DNA of 64,000 bases from Paenibacillus sp. FSL K6-1330 (GCF_037976825.1 NZ_CP150269.1:6382501-6446500), one strand, 5' to 3'; shown: positions 51,656-61,493, numbered from the stretch's first letter. Notes: a model not told the origin generated them from the letters alone. Numbers and translations are program-made.

Positions 51656-51833
51656 GATGAGGTAGAGGTTGCAGACATGATCAGTAGTTGTGCCGAGGCG
51701 AAGAGAAGCCGGTGAAGCATAGTGAAAGGCATGAATGCCGAAGTGCAGGGTATACTCTTGTATTCTGTGCTGGGGCCGTTGTCGAAAGAGACGGAACTGT
51801 CACGGGGATTTCCCCGTGTTGAGCTATCTTCAT
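51656..51833 (+). ncRNA. Lysine riboswitch (L-box) aptamer
   Basis: The conserved L-box order is readable: GAGGTAGAGGTTGC at 51658-51671, AGTAG, then GTGAAAGGCATGAATGCCGAAG, and CTGGGG.CGTTGTC, ending GAGCTATCTTCATGG. The 5' GATGAGGTAG pairs with 3' CTATCTTCAT as the P1 stem. A Rho-independent terminator follows (51857-51890) and then the amino acid permease gene, so high lysine should stop transcription. Confidence 0.93.
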
Positions 51834-51856
51834 GGAGGGTATGGTGCGGATACGAT

Positions 51857-51890
51857 AAAGACCGCAGGTATAATACCTGCGGTCTTTTTG
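51857..51890 (+). terminator. Expression-platform terminator of the lysine riboswitch
   Basis: Stem AAAGACCGCAGGTA/TACCTGCGGTCTTT with a small loop and TTTTTG after it. Confidence 0.92.
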
Positions 51891-51947
51891 TTTCAACAGG
51901 GTATATTTTAAATATCATTTCTTAATGTATAGAAGGAGTGTTCGATC

Positions 51948-53396
51948 TTGAATCGCAAAAAAGCACCAGCTGCTTCGCTGAAGCAGAGCTTTAAAGCCCG
52001 TCATATGACAATGATCGCCCTTGGCGGATCGATCGGTACTGGCCTGTTTCTGGCGAGCGGAACGGCCATCGCCTCTGCCGGCCCAGGCGGAGCGCTTATC
52101 GCCTACGCCGCGGTTGGCCTCATGGTTTACTTTCTGATGACCAGCCTGGGCGAGCTCGCTACGTATCTTCCGGATTCCGGCTCGTTCAGCACCTACGCCT
52201 CCCGGTTTGTCAGCCCTGCCTTCGGATTTGCAGTCGGCTGGAACTTCTGGTACAACTGGGCTGTTACCATCGCCGCCGAGCTCGCGGCGGCCACAGTTAT
52301 TATTAAATTTTGGTTCCCGGACAGCCCGTCATTTCTGTGGAGTCTTCTATTCCTGGCGATTATGTTCGGCTTAAACTTTCTATCCGCCAAAGGATACGGC
52401 GAATCGGAATATTGGTTTGCTATCATTAAGGTGGCAACCGTCATTATCTTCCTCATCATCGGTGTCATGATGATATTCGGTATTCTTGGCGGTGAAGCCG
52501 TTGGATTCAGCACCTTTAACCTAGGCGATGGGCCGGTACACGGCGGGTTCTTCGCGCTGGTCGGCGTGTTCATGGCTGCCGGCTTCTCCTTCCAGGGAAC
52601 CGAGCTGATCGGGGTCGCAGCCGGCGAGAGCGAAAATCCGAGAAAACATGTCCCTAAAGCCATCCGTCAGGTGTTCTGGCGCATCCTGATTTTCTATATT
52701 TTCGCTATTTTTGTCATCGGCATGCTGATCCCTTACACCCACCCGAGCTTGCTTCAATCCGGGGTCGATAATATCGGAGTCAGCCCTTTCACGCTGGTGT
52801 TTGAGAAGGCCGGGCTTGCCTTTGCCGCATCCGTCATGAATGCCGTTATTCTAAGTTCCGTGCTGTCGGCAGGCAACTCGGGAATGTATGCTTCAACCCG
52901 TGTCCTGTATGCCATGGCGAAACAAGGAATGGCTCCAAGATGGCTGAGCCGCCTGAACAGCCGCGGCGTACCGGTTGCGGCTCTAATCGTAACCTCTGCC
53001 GTAGGTATGCTGGCCTTCCTGGCCTCCTTCTTCGGCGATGGAGTGGTGTACGTGTGGCTCCTGAATGCCTCCGGGATGTGCGGATTCATTAACTGGCTGG
53101 CCATCGCCGTGAGTCATTACCGCTTCCGCAAAGCCTATGTCGCCCAAGGTAAAGACCTGAAGGAGCTGCCGTTCCGTGCACGCTGGTTCCCCTTCGGTCC
53201 CATCTTCGCCTTCCTGCTCTGTCTTGTAGCCATTATCGGTCAAGGCAATTTCAGCGGGGAGATCGATTGGTTAACGATCATTGCCACTTATGTCAGCATT
53301 CCGTTGTTCCTCTCCATCTGGTTCGGCTACCGCTTGATTAAGAAGAGCCGCGTCGTTCCATTGGACGAGTGCGATTTAAGCACGAACGTCAAATAA
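51948..53396 (+). CDS. lysP: Lysine-specific permease, APC family
   Basis: 482 residues with 12 helices. APC signatures: MIALGGSIGTGLFLASGTAI and GFSFQGTELIGVAAGES, then SVLSAGNSGMYASTRVLYAMA. It is the gene under a lysine riboswitch, so lysine uptake is well supported; the family alone would allow other basic or neutral amino acids. The start is TTG (51948), with AGAAGGAG 9 nt upstream. It ends at the hairpin 53414-53456. Confidence 0.92.
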   Translation: MNRKKAPAASLKQSFKARHMTMIALGGSIGTGLFLASGTAIASAGPGGALIAYAAVGLMVYFLMTSLGELATYLPDSGSFSTYASRFVSPAFGFAVGWNFWYNWAVTIAAELAAATVIIKFWFPDSPSFLWSLLFLAIMFGLNFLSAKGYGESEYWFAIIKVATVIIFLIIGVMMIFGILGGEAVGFSTFNLGDGPVHGGFFALVGVFMAAGFSFQGTELIGVAAGESENPRKHVPKAIRQVFWRILIFYIFAIFVIGMLIPYTHPSLLQSGVDNIGVSPFTLVFEKAGLAFAASVMNAVILSSVLSAGNSGMYASTRVLYAMAKQGMAPRWLSRLNSRGVPVAALIVTSAVGMLAFLASFFGDGVVYVWLLNASGMCGFINWLAIAVSHYRFRKAYVAQGKDLKELPFRARWFPFGPIFAFLLCLVAIIGQGNFSGEIDWLTIIATYVSIPLFLSIWFGYRLIKKSRVVPLDECDLSTNVK

Positions 53397-53413
53397 TATA
53401 GATCAGACATACC

Positions 53414-53456
53414 AAAAGCAGCTTCCCTCCCATACTTGGGAACGGAAGCTGCTTTT
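53414..53456. terminator. Bidirectional terminator
   Basis: Stem AAAAGCAGCTTCC/GGAAGCTGCTTTT (53414-53456), with a CCC/GGG inner pair. It separates lysP (+) from the convergent transglutaminase-like gene (-). Confidence 0.92.
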
Positions 53457-53471
53457 TTTGATGCGGACATA

Positions 53472-54614
53472 TTACCAAATAATCTGCACTCTCAGATCAT
53501 CGGTGTTCTCAAACGCATGGTGATAGTATTTGATGGAGCCGAGATTGCTCTTCATCTGCACTTGCTGGAGCACATTCACAAGCTCTCGCTCGCTGCCGTC
53601 AAACCGGAACACCAGCTTCTGGCTGCCTTCAGCCTTTGCAGCTTTAACCAATGGTTGGAGCTGTGTATAGGAGCTGACGATGGAACGGGCATCATAGAGC
53701 TGATATTCCAGATCCCGTTTCAATTGTTCGTATACTCCGGCTCTCGAACGATCCTTTACGGCAAGCCCTGACAGCGTGTTGCGGTAAAGGGTGCTCGCCT
53801 TCGGATAGGATTTGACCCAGGTATGGTCACGGCCCATCTGTTCATCCGTCCGGAGGTAGTACGTATAGGATACCTCGTTGTCGCGATCCGGCACGGGATC
53901 GTTCCACGTCGTGTCCAGATGGTACCATTTGCCGTCCAGAAGGACCAGATTCCAGGCATGGAGCTGGCCCTTCGGATTATCGGAGGCATAAGCCGTGCCC
54001 TCCACAATTTTGTTCTGGATTCCGGCTTCCTTGAGCAGTTTATGCGTTAACAGGGAATAGCCCTGGCATACTGTGCTTCCGGTATAGAGCCCGTCATAGG
54101 CCGTATATTTCGTAAGCGTGGTATCGTATTTCAAGTTCCGGACAACCCAATCGTGGATGGCTTTCACCTTCTCATGATCATTCATGCCCGGCTTGATGAT
54201 CTGCTTCAAAATGCTGTCGGCATTCTGGTTCACATAGTTCGTCTGCTCCGCAGTCTCGCGATAACTCAACCGAACCGTGACATTGGCGGAACTGGATGTC
54301 CCACGATAGTCGTAGCTATAACTAGCAATAGTGTAATGAATATAGGGATCACTGGCCATTGCCTGATCAAGTGCATCTTTAAGCTGCGATTTCAGCGATT
54401 GGGTCTCCCCCTGGTAAACAAATCGCACCGTCGATTGCCTATCGCTCATCGCTGTCAGCAGTTTCTGCTGAATCCCATTGACCGACTTCACGACCGCTTT
54501 GTTGGAGGTGGCATAGACATCACTGAGATTAGCTGGTTCAGGTACTGCTGCAACGGTTACCGCCAAAGACCCTATGAACAGTAATTTAACGATTGTTCCT
54601 CGGCTTCGTTTCAT
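53472..54614 (-). CDS. Exported transglutaminase-like protein
   Basis: 380 residues. The first 35 form a signal peptide (VKLLFIGSLAVTVAAVPEP). The transglutaminase-like core has all three catalytic residues: C183 (STVCQGYS), H219 (GQLHAWN) and D234 (HLDTTWNDP). The N-terminal and C-terminal parts each contain a small beta domain. It may act as a peptidase or a crosslinking enzyme on the cell surface; in related domains both occur. The gene lies 107 nt from the SLH/YcdB gene, on the same strand, and may be part of one surface unit. Confidence 0.88.
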   Translation of the reverse strand: MKRSRGTIVKLLFIGSLAVTVAAVPEPANLSDVYATSNKAVVKSVNGIQQKLLTAMSDRQSTVRFVYQGETQSLKSQLKDALDQAMASDPYIHYTIASYSYDYRGTSSSANVTVRLSYRETAEQTNYVNQNADSILKQIIKPGMNDHEKVKAIHDWVVRNLKYDTTLTKYTAYDGLYTGSTVCQGYSLLTHKLLKEAGIQNKIVEGTAYASDNPKGQLHAWNLVLLDGKWYHLDTTWNDPVPDRDNEVSYTYYLRTDEQMGRDHTWVKSYPKASTLYRNTLSGLAVKDRSRAGVYEQLKRDLEYQLYDARSIVSSYTQLQPLVKAAKAEGSQKLVFRFDGSERELVNVLQQVQMKSNLGSIKYYHHAFENTDDLRVQIIW

Positions 54615-54721
54615 CGGTACACCCGCCCTTCATCTTCCTCATCCGTATGCACCATTATTGTAACACATAACATCAGGGCTTAAGGGTTCTAGTTTTGTCG
54701 ACCGGGCACGAATATCAAATA

Positions 54722-57073
54722 CTACCAATAAAATGAGGACAGGAAGGAATCGCTACGTCCCGCGAGCTTCGACATGCGAACCAGAACCTCTGCAGCCTCT
54801 GCACGCGTCACCTCACGCTCCGGCAAGAACTTGCCATCAACTGCAGGCAGAAGACCCAGCTTGAGAGCAATCAGGGCTGCTCCTTTGTTAGTGATGGCGT
54901 CGGCATCCGATATCCCTTGCACGTCAGTTGGAAGGATAAAGGCTTTGGACAGCTTCTCATAATTCAGGATGCGGGTCAGCGAGCTTGCCAGTTCATCCCT
55001 TGTCAGCTTGCCGTCCAGCTGCAGCGGGCTGTCCGGATCATAAGGGATCCAGTTCTGCCCAATCAGCACCTGAATGGCCTGGTAATACGGATGGTCCGGC
55101 TGTAAGCCTGCGTATGGATCCATTGTAGGTCTTCCATACAGCTGCTCATAGGACGGGCTTACCGAAGCCGCCACCAGCTGATACCATTCGCCAAGGGAAA
55201 TCTGGCGATCCGGGTATACCTTTCCGTCCTTGTCCGGAACCAGCACCCGATATTTCACCAGCTCCTTAAGAGCCGCTTCCGCATAATGCCCCGCCGTATC
55301 GGTAACCGCCGGAATATCCTTGCGGCTCATTTCGGGCATGATATCGCGCCATTCCCCGCTCTTGGCATCAAGCGGCACCGTTATGCCGCCGAAGGCCGCC
55401 TTTTTGTGTGTCGGATAATAAATCAGCTTGATGAAAGGCTTCATAACCTCATTACCGGCCATTGAGTAGCCACCATAGTAACCGTATTTCAACTTCAGAT
55501 CAATTTCTTCCAGATATTTAGCTCTTGCCTGCTCCGCACTGATGGCCGGTTTTGCATCCGTTGGCAGTTTGGACAGAACGGCGTCCGAATTCACGCTAAA
55601 GCCCTGGATCTGCCCGTTGGCCTCCATCGTGAGGCTCAGGGAATCGCCCATGACGCGAATATCACCGACATAGCGTTGGAATGAAAATTGGTAGCTGAGG
55701 GTTTTAGTGTCTTTGCCCATTTTTTCAACCGATGTCAGCTTCCATTCCTCTGCGGCATGCGGCACCAGCTTGCTTACCGTCTCGAATGCGAGATCCTGCG
55801 CAGCCTGCTGCGAAATCGGGTTCTTCACTTCCGCAGCCTCGGCCCGGTCAAAACGATATCGGTTGTACGAGTAAATCTGCCCGGTCCTGGCGTCCACCTC
55901 TGCGGATACCGTCTCCCCTCCGCCCATGGCGGAGAGCTTGTTTTCGCCCCAACTTATGTTCCACGTCTTAACCTCGCTGTTGTTCCATCTTGTACCCAGT
56001 CTCTTGGATTCGGTCTTTAAACCAGACGGGAGCTTGATCTGCGATTCCACCCATATGGCTGCTGCCTCTCCGCCAGCGAATGGAGCGGTGATTGGCTTAA
56101 AGGTTTCTTTGGATGCCGGAATCGCGCCATTCTCAACCGAGGTAAACCCGCTCTCTTCCCCTGAGAAACTAATGAACTTGCCTGTATTGGCATCCAGTGA
56201 ATTGCCTGATTGATCATTAGGTATGTAACCTAAGAAATAATTGCCTTTGGCGTTGTTATATAAATTATCAGGTACATAGGCCAAGGATACCTGGAACTGA
56301 TCTTCAAACACTTTACGGATGGAGGCCTCATTCCATTTCGGTGTGGATGAAGGAAACTCCTCATTGATTTGATTGCGGGAATAGTTCACGGTATTGCCCT
56401 GTCCGTCAAGCGTGATCGAGATGCTGTTCACATCCGATTCAATCCCGTTCACCGAGGTCTGGAAATAAAACTCAAACCGCGGCGGGCTGAACAATGCCGT
56501 CTGCATCCCGAGATAAGCCTCATTCTCCTTAAGCTCACTCGTCTTCACATCCGATACATGGCTGCCGATCCATTTCAGCGCCTTCTCCTTGGCTGCATCC
56601 CGGGTTAATACCGGTTTGTCGCTACCAGGGTTCATCAAAGAATGAGGGATATAAATGTTAAGAAGTTCCCCCGTGACCGCATTGACCTGGGCATTGAAGC
56701 CGGAGCTTGAATTCCCTTTGGTCAGTACCATTTGCAGATCCCAAGCTAGCGCGCTCGATCTCATGCCATCATTCTCCAGGAACTGCACGTTAGACACTTT
56801 CACGTTCTTGAGCTCCGGGAAAGCCTTCTTAATGATGTCTTCCGCCTGCTTGGATGAAATTTTTGCGCCATTCGGTGTTTCGTTATCCGTTACGCTCTCC
56901 GAACCGGTGTTATCGCTGCTAGTCACGGTAGTTACTGTATCGGATACAATGATTCCGCTGCCCGGAACGGAATTGTCTCCCCATACCGGCTGCGCCAAAC
57001 AAAGCATGGCTGTAGCCGTAACCGCGCACACGGTCTTTTTTACCCTTACCTTCTTCTTACCCGATGGATTCAC
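54722..57073 (-). CDS. Exported YcdB/PepSY-like protein with SLH domains
   Basis: 783 residues. Signal peptide about 1-32 (VCAVTATAMLCLAQPVWG). Residues about 70-560 contain repeated YcdB/YcdC and PepSY-like units (ISSKQAEDIIKKAFPELKNV, ISAEQARAKYLEEIDLK, ISQQAAQDLAFETVSKL). The C-terminal 200 residues are SLH-type repeats (ISLGEWYQLV, KLTRDELASSLTRIL, EVTRAEAAEVLVRMS) that bind the cell-wall polymer. It should be a surface protein. Start GTG (57073) with AATGGAAGGGAG. The function of the YcdB part is not known. Confidence 0.88.
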   Translation of the reverse strand: MNPSGKKKVRVKKTVCAVTATAMLCLAQPVWGDNSVPGSGIIVSDTVTTVTSSDNTGSESVTDNETPNGAKISSKQAEDIIKKAFPELKNVKVSNVQFLENDGMRSSALAWDLQMVLTKGNSSSGFNAQVNAVTGELLNIYIPHSLMNPGSDKPVLTRDAAKEKALKWIGSHVSDVKTSELKENEAYLGMQTALFSPPRFEFYFQTSVNGIESDVNSISITLDGQGNTVNYSRNQINEEFPSSTPKWNEASIRKVFEDQFQVSLAYVPDNLYNNAKGNYFLGYIPNDQSGNSLDANTGKFISFSGEESGFTSVENGAIPASKETFKPITAPFAGGEAAAIWVESQIKLPSGLKTESKRLGTRWNNSEVKTWNISWGENKLSAMGGGETVSAEVDARTGQIYSYNRYRFDRAEAAEVKNPISQQAAQDLAFETVSKLVPHAAEEWKLTSVEKMGKDTKTLSYQFSFQRYVGDIRVMGDSLSLTMEANGQIQGFSVNSDAVLSKLPTDAKPAISAEQARAKYLEEIDLKLKYGYYGGYSMAGNEVMKPFIKLIYYPTHKKAAFGGITVPLDAKSGEWRDIMPEMSRKDIPAVTDTAGHYAEAALKELVKYRVLVPDKDGKVYPDRQISLGEWYQLVAASVSPSYEQLYGRPTMDPYAGLQPDHPYYQAIQVLIGQNWIPYDPDSPLQLDGKLTRDELASSLTRILNYEKLSKAFILPTDVQGISDADAITNKGAALIALKLGLLPAVDGKFLPEREVTRAEAAEVLVRMSKLAGRSDSFLSSFYW

Positions 57074-57316
57074 TTGATTCGCTCCCTTCCATTACTTGAA
57101 CCTAACCATGCCTTACTTACACATGATGATATCCTTAACAAGTGCCTGTACACGGCAGCAATGACATAACCAAGCTACCTAAATAATACCATAACTTGTC
57201 TATATATTCCTTATGTAGTAAGCTTCCGAAACATAACCTGCATCGTTAAGGATGAACAAAGTGTAACTATTTCGATCCCTCTTCTTGCGAATTGGGAATT
57301 CCCTTTCGAACACATC
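57074..57316. other. Intergenic region without a recognised gene
   Basis: The 243 bp between the SLH gene start and the aldolase stop hold no ORF with a ribosome site and no long hairpin. They are AT-rich near 57180-57220. The SLH gene promoter is expected here, but I see no convincing -35/-10 pair. Confidence 0.5.
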
Positions 57317-57946
57317 TTAACCAAGCCGCGCCGCTTCAACAAAAGCCGCCGTGCGACGCTTGATCTCCTCCATATTGCCGGACACGAGGGCATCCTGCGG
57401 AAGCAGCGCGCTGCCTAAACCAACCGCTGCCGCGCCTGCATGAAAATAATCCGTAAGATTATCCAACGTAACTCCACCCGTTGCGAGCAGCGGAATGTGA
57501 TTCAGCGGACCCTGAAGCTCCCGGATAAATGACAAGCCCAGACTGGCCATAGGAAACAGCTTCACGATCTCGGCCCCGGCTGCGTACGCCGCGACGATCT
57601 CCGTTGGCGTCATTGCCCCTGGCCATACATCAATTCCCTGCTCCAAAGCAAATTCGATGACGGAAAGATCCGTGTTCGGGGAAATCAGAAATTGAGCTCC
57701 GGCTGAGACCGCTTCCTTCGCCATCTCCACATCAAGCACGGTTCCCGCACCTATATATACAGCGCCATCATAGCGAGTACGCCAATCTTGGATCATATGT
57801 AAAGCACCTTCCGTATTCATGGTCACTTCCATGAACCGGATTCCGCCTTGGGTCAATCCTTCTCCTACGAAGTTCGCCTGTTCTCTCGTAATGCCCCGCA
57901 CGATGGCAACAATTTTCTCGCGTTTGAGTTCAGCTGTCAGTTTCAA
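57317..57946 (-). CDS. eda: 2-keto-3-deoxy-6-phosphogluconate aldolase family protein
   Basis: 209 residues of the KDPG/KHG aldolase family: VRGITREQANFVGEGL, FMEVTMNTEGAL (catalytic Glu), IGAGTVLDVE, FLISPNTDL, then WPGAMTPTEI and VKLFPM with the Schiff-base lysine. The known reaction splits KDPG to pyruvate and glyceraldehyde 3-phosphate. The TTG start at 57946 has GGGGGAACACA upstream. It follows xylB on the same strand after a terminator; a role in hexonate/hexuronate use is more likely than in xylose use. Confidence 0.92.
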   Translation of the reverse strand: MKLTAELKREKIVAIVRGITREQANFVGEGLTQGGIRFMEVTMNTEGALHMIQDWRTRYDGAVYIGAGTVLDVEMAKEAVSAGAQFLISPNTDLSVIEFALEQGIDVWPGAMTPTEIVAAYAAGAEIVKLFPMASLGLSFIRELQGPLNHIPLLATGGVTLDNLTDYFHAGAAAVGLGSALLPQDALVSGNMEEIKRRTAAFVEAARLG

Positions 57947-58048
57947 TGTGTTCCCCCATTTCTATTTACACTTCCGGCACGTTCCTAAATCGCAAGGGCC
58001 GTAACTTCAGCCTGCTTCAAGTATATGCGGTCCGAAGCGTTCACGCAA

Positions 58049-58089
58049 AAAGAGCAGGCCCGGAAAACTGTCTTCCCGACCTGCTCTTT
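58049..58089 (-). terminator. Terminator after xylB
   Basis: Stem AAAGAGCAGG/CCTGCTCTTT with an inner CGGGAA/TTCCGG part; TTTTT on the minus strand, 14 nt past the xylB stop. Confidence 0.85.
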
Positions 58090-58102
58090 AACATCTATAA
58101 GG

Positions 58103-59599
58103 TTATCCGCGGAATTCAGACAGCTCTGCGCCGAGTTCACGCGTTGCTCCGTATACGCTTTGATAGAGTCCAAACAATTTATCATAGGCCTGAACCGCCT
58201 GCGGATTCGGAGAATACGAGCGTGCCGGCCGCAAAAACGCCTTTGCGCAGTCCTGAAGGTTCGGGAACCAGCCGCAACCGTAAGCTGCCAGCATCGCTGC
58301 ACCCATAGCCGGGCCCTGTTCGCTTTCCAGCTTCACGATTTCAGCATTAAACACGTCCGCCTGCATTTGCAGCCAAGTTTCGTTCTTGGCGCCGCCCCCG
58401 ATGGAAATAACGCGGTCGATCCGCTTGCCAGATGCGCGGAGGATATCGATGGATTCGCGGAGAGAGAACGTAATCCCCTCGAGTACCGAACGTGCAAAGT
58501 GAGGCAGCTTATGTCCGGCGTCCATGCCAATGAAGCTGCCGCGGATGGTGGCATCCGGATGCGGCGTGCGTTCACCGACGATATACGGCGTGAACAGCAG
58601 CCCTCCGCTGCCAGCCGGGATGCTTCCGATATCGCTCAACAGCGCGTCAAAGGAGATATCCGGCGCAAAGGTATCCTTGAACCAGGTCAGGCTGTATCCC
58701 GCTGCCAGAGTCACGCCCATGATATAGTAAGCGTCTTTCTCGCTATGATTAAAGAAATGAACCTTCCCTGCAAAATCCACCTCGCGACGCTCCTCATAGG
58801 ACAAGACCACGCCTGATGTACCAATACTGCACATCGTCTGCCCTTCTTCGAGAATGCCGGCGCCGATGGCGCCGCAGGCATTGTCCGCCCCGCCGGCAAA
58901 TACCTTCGTCTCTGGCAATAGAGCCGATTGCTTAGCGATCTCAGGAAGCAGAGTGCCGCACTCGTCGAAGGATTCGACCAGCGGTGGGCATAAGGTGTGC
59001 GGCAGCTGGAAGGCATCCAGAATATCGCTGCTCCAAGACTTGCCCGCCACATCCAGCAGCAGTGTTCCGGCTGCATCGGAATAGTCCATCGCGTATTGCC
59101 CAGTCAGGCGGAAACGCACATAATCTTTAGGCAGCAGGAACAGGGCAGCCTGTTCGAGCAGCTCCGGTTCAAACTCCTGTACCCATAGAATCTTGGGCAG
59201 GGTGAAACCTTCCAGCGCGCGATTGCGTGCAATCCCGAGTAGCTTCTCCTGCAGGGTCTCCTCGATGCGACGGCATTGTGCCGTTGTGCGCGTGTCATTC
59301 CACAGAATGGCCGGTCGCAGCACTGCACCCTCACCGTCTACCAAGACCAGACCGTGCATCTGGCCGGAAAAGCTTAACCCCTCAACCTCGGATGGGTCAA
59401 TGTTGTTTCCGTTCATTAATTGCCGTAACGACAATACCGTTTTGTCCACCCAATCCTCCGGTCGCTGCTCGCTGTATCCCGGCTTCGGCTGGCTCAGCGG
59501 ATACGACTCTGAATGCTCGGCGACAACCTTGCCGCTGCGATCCACCAGCACGGTCTTCACAGCACTGGTCCCCAAATCAACTCCGATAACGTAACTCAT
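58103..59599 (-). CDS. xylB: Xylulokinase
   Basis: 498 residues of the FGGY kinase family: GVDLGTSAVKTVLVDRSG, QPKPGYSEQRPEDWVD, LSFSGQMHGLV (catalytic-loop region of xylulokinase), GGADNACGAIGAGI, and GGGAKNETWLQMQADV in the C-terminal lobe. It phosphorylates D-xylulose with ATP for the pentose phosphate pathway. It follows xylA in the same direction with a 210-bp gap that has a hairpin, so expression may be partly uncoupled from xylA. The start has AGGAGG. Confidence 0.95.
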   Translation of the reverse strand: MSYVIGVDLGTSAVKTVLVDRSGKVVAEHSESYPLSQPKPGYSEQRPEDWVDKTVLSLRQLMNGNNIDPSEVEGLSFSGQMHGLVLVDGEGAVLRPAILWNDTRTTAQCRRIEETLQEKLLGIARNRALEGFTLPKILWVQEFEPELLEQAALFLLPKDYVRFRLTGQYAMDYSDAAGTLLLDVAGKSWSSDILDAFQLPHTLCPPLVESFDECGTLLPEIAKQSALLPETKVFAGGADNACGAIGAGILEEGQTMCSIGTSGVVLSYEERREVDFAGKVHFFNHSEKDAYYIMGVTLAAGYSLTWFKDTFAPDISFDALLSDIGSIPAGSGGLLFTPYIVGERTPHPDATIRGSFIGMDAGHKLPHFARSVLEGITFSLRESIDILRASGKRIDRVISIGGGAKNETWLQMQADVFNAEIVKLESEQGPAMGAAMLAAYGCGWFPNLQDCAKAFLRPARSYSPNPQAVQAYDKLFGLYQSVYGATRELGAELSEFRG

Positions 59600-59736
59600 C
59601 TAAATCCTCCTTCGTCTCCTCATGAACCGAACATGAAAACATCGTTGGCATTTCTACCCCGGGCTCACGATGCGTGATCCGGAGCATGCTTGGATGACTG
59701 TCGACCCTAGCTCGCTATAGTTTGCTGTTTGAAATA

Positions 59737-59767
59737 AGTACACCGGCTTCCCTGAAGGGAGCCGGTG
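59737..59767 (-). terminator. Hairpin between xylA and xylB
   Basis: Stem CACCGGCT/AGCCGGTG with inner CC/GG (59741-59767); the following minus-strand TGTACTTATTTC has no strong T-run, so it may be an attenuator or an mRNA-processing hairpin. Confidence 0.5.
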
Positions 59768-59809
59768 AAGGTTTGGATTTCATGATACAAGCACTAAAAC
59801 GTGTATCGA

Positions 59810-61126
59810 TTAATTGGCAAGAATGTACTGGTTCAGAATCGCTTTCAGCATTTCTTGACGTCCGGATTCGTTCTTGCGCGGAGACTCGTTGTTCAGCGCG
59901 TATTCTGCAAGAGAAGCCAGTGTAGCCTTGCCGGATACGACGTCTGCGCCGATGCCTTCACTAAAGCTGCTGTAGCGCTTCGCAATGAAGTCCTCGAATA
60001 CGCGGTCTTCGATCAGCTTCGCTGCCACCTTCAAGCCTTTTGCGTAAGTATCCATACCAGCGATGTGCGCATGGAACAAATCTTCCGGCTCGAAGGACGG
60101 ACGGCGAACCTTCGCATCGAAGTTCACGCCGCCGCGGCCGAGACCGCCGTTCATCAGCACTTCGTACAGTGTCAATGTCGCGTCGTAGATGTTAACCGGG
60201 AATTCGTCCGTATCCCATCCGATCAGCATATCGCCTTGGTTCGCATCGAGGGAACCGAGCATGCCGTTGATGCGTGCTACGCGAAGCTCATGTTCGAAGG
60301 TATGACCAGCGAGCGTGGCGTGGTTGGCTTCGAGATTTAGTTTAAAGTGCTTGTCGAGACCGTATTTTTGCAGGAATGCAATCGTTGTGGCCGCATCAAA
60401 GTCATATTGGTGCTTCGTTGGCTCCTTCGGTTTAGGCTCGATCAGGAATTGGGCGTCAAAGCCGATTTCCTTCGCATAATCAACCGCCATATGGAACAGG
60501 CGCGCCAGATTATCCAGTTCAAGGCCCATATCTGTGTTGAGCAGGGTCTCATAACCTTCGCGGCCTCCCCAGAACACATAGTTCTCGGCGCCGAGGCGTT
60601 TGCCGACTTCAAGGCCCTTCTTCACTTGCGCAGCCGCATGAGCGTATACATCCGCATTGCACGTAGTGCCCGCACCATGCATGAAACGAGGATTCGTGAA
60701 CATGTTCGCCGTGTTCCAGAGCAATTTTTTACCGGTGGACTTCATGTGGTCTTCAATCGAATCCACGATTGTATCAATATTGCTGTAGAACTCACGCAGG
60801 CTGCTGCCTTCCGGTGCAATGTCCACATCGTGAAAGCAAAAATACGGAAGGTTCATTTTCTCCATGAACTCGAAACCTGCCTCAACACGTGCTTTGGCGA
60901 GGTCCATGCCGGAGTAATTCCCCCAAGGGCGAACCGCAGTGTCGGCGCCGAACGGATCCGAACCCCCTGCAGTCAATGTATGCCAGTAAGCCATGGCGAA
61001 ACGGAGATGCTCTTCCATCGTTTTGCCGGCTACAACTTCTGTTGGATTATAAAATTTAAAAGCATAAGGGTTGGTTGATTGGCTGCCTTCGTACTCGACT
61101 TTGCTAATGTTGTTAAAATAGGCCAT
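59810..61126 (-). CDS. xylA: Xylose isomerase
   Basis: 438 residues, class II length. Strings: [33 protein letters not shown] (catalytic His region), [26 protein letters not shown] and [18 protein letters not shown] (metal ligands). The enzyme converts D-xylose to D-xylulose with divalent metal. It heads the xylA-xylB unit and is divergent from xylR. A promoter, XylR-type operator and cre site lie in the 70-95 nt upstream. Start has AGGAGG. Confidence 0.97.
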   Translation of the reverse strand: MAYFNNISKVEYEGSQSTNPYAFKFYNPTEVVAGKTMEEHLRFAMAYWHTLTAGGSDPFGADTAVRPWGNYSGMDLAKARVEAGFEFMEKMNLPYFCFHDVDIAPEGSSLREFYSNIDTIVDSIEDHMKSTGKKLLWNTANMFTNPRFMHGAGTTCNADVYAHAAAQVKKGLEVGKRLGAENYVFWGGREGYETLLNTDMGLELDNLARLFHMAVDYAKEIGFDAQFLIEPKPKEPTKHQYDFDAATTIAFLQKYGLDKHFKLNLEANHATLAGHTFEHELRVARINGMLGSLDANQGDMLIGWDTDEFPVNIYDATLTLYEVLMNGGLGRGGVNFDAKVRRPSFEPEDLFHAHIAGMDTYAKGLKVAAKLIEDRVFEDFIAKRYSSFSEGIGADVVSGKATLASLAEYALNNESPRKNESGRQEMLKAILNQYILAN

Positions 61127-61157
61127 GAATAAATCCTCCTATACCTTGTTAAGGTGT

Positions 61158-61171
61158 GGTTAACGCTTACA
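61158..61171 (-). promoter_or_regulatory. cre (CcpA) site
   Basis: TGTAAGCGTTAACC on the minus strand matches TGWAARCGYTWNCW except for the last base. It lies just downstream of the xylA promoter, where CcpA binding would block transcription. Confidence 0.75.
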
Positions 61172-61176
61172 AGGTT

Positions 61177-61205
61177 ATCCTATCACAGGATTTCCACTTT
61201 GTCTA
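61177..61205 (-). promoter_or_regulatory. xylA promoter (vegetative type)
   Basis: TAGACA (61200-61205), a 17-nt spacer and TAGGAT (61177-61182) on the minus strand. The -35 box lies inside the operator at 61196-61220. Confidence 0.65.
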
Positions 61206-61220
61206 TTGGTTAAACAAAGT
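61196..61220. promoter_or_regulatory. Likely XylR operator (xylO)
   Basis: A 25-bp near-palindrome: ACTTTGTCTA and TAAACAAAGT around TTGGT, one mismatch between the arms. It resembles the TTTGTTT/AAACAAA core of known xyl operators and overlaps the -35 box of the xylA promoter. Confidence 0.72.
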
Positions 61221-61493
61221 TATTGCTTTACAACTTTTTCAAAACCGATGCCCCCTCCTATTAGGATTATTTTCTACTAAAGTTCAACATATCTCCGTTT
61301 GGCTTACTGCCTATGATTCTTCTAAATCCATATTCAAATGTTACGACGATGGAAACCACCGGGCTAAGGATTGTGAGTACCCGGGCAGCGTTACGGGCTG
61401 TTGCAATTTCGGGGCTTAGCCCCTAGACTATGAGCATATCAAGTCTCCAAAACTTATAATGATTAGAAAGCAAGACTAAAAGGATGAATACAC

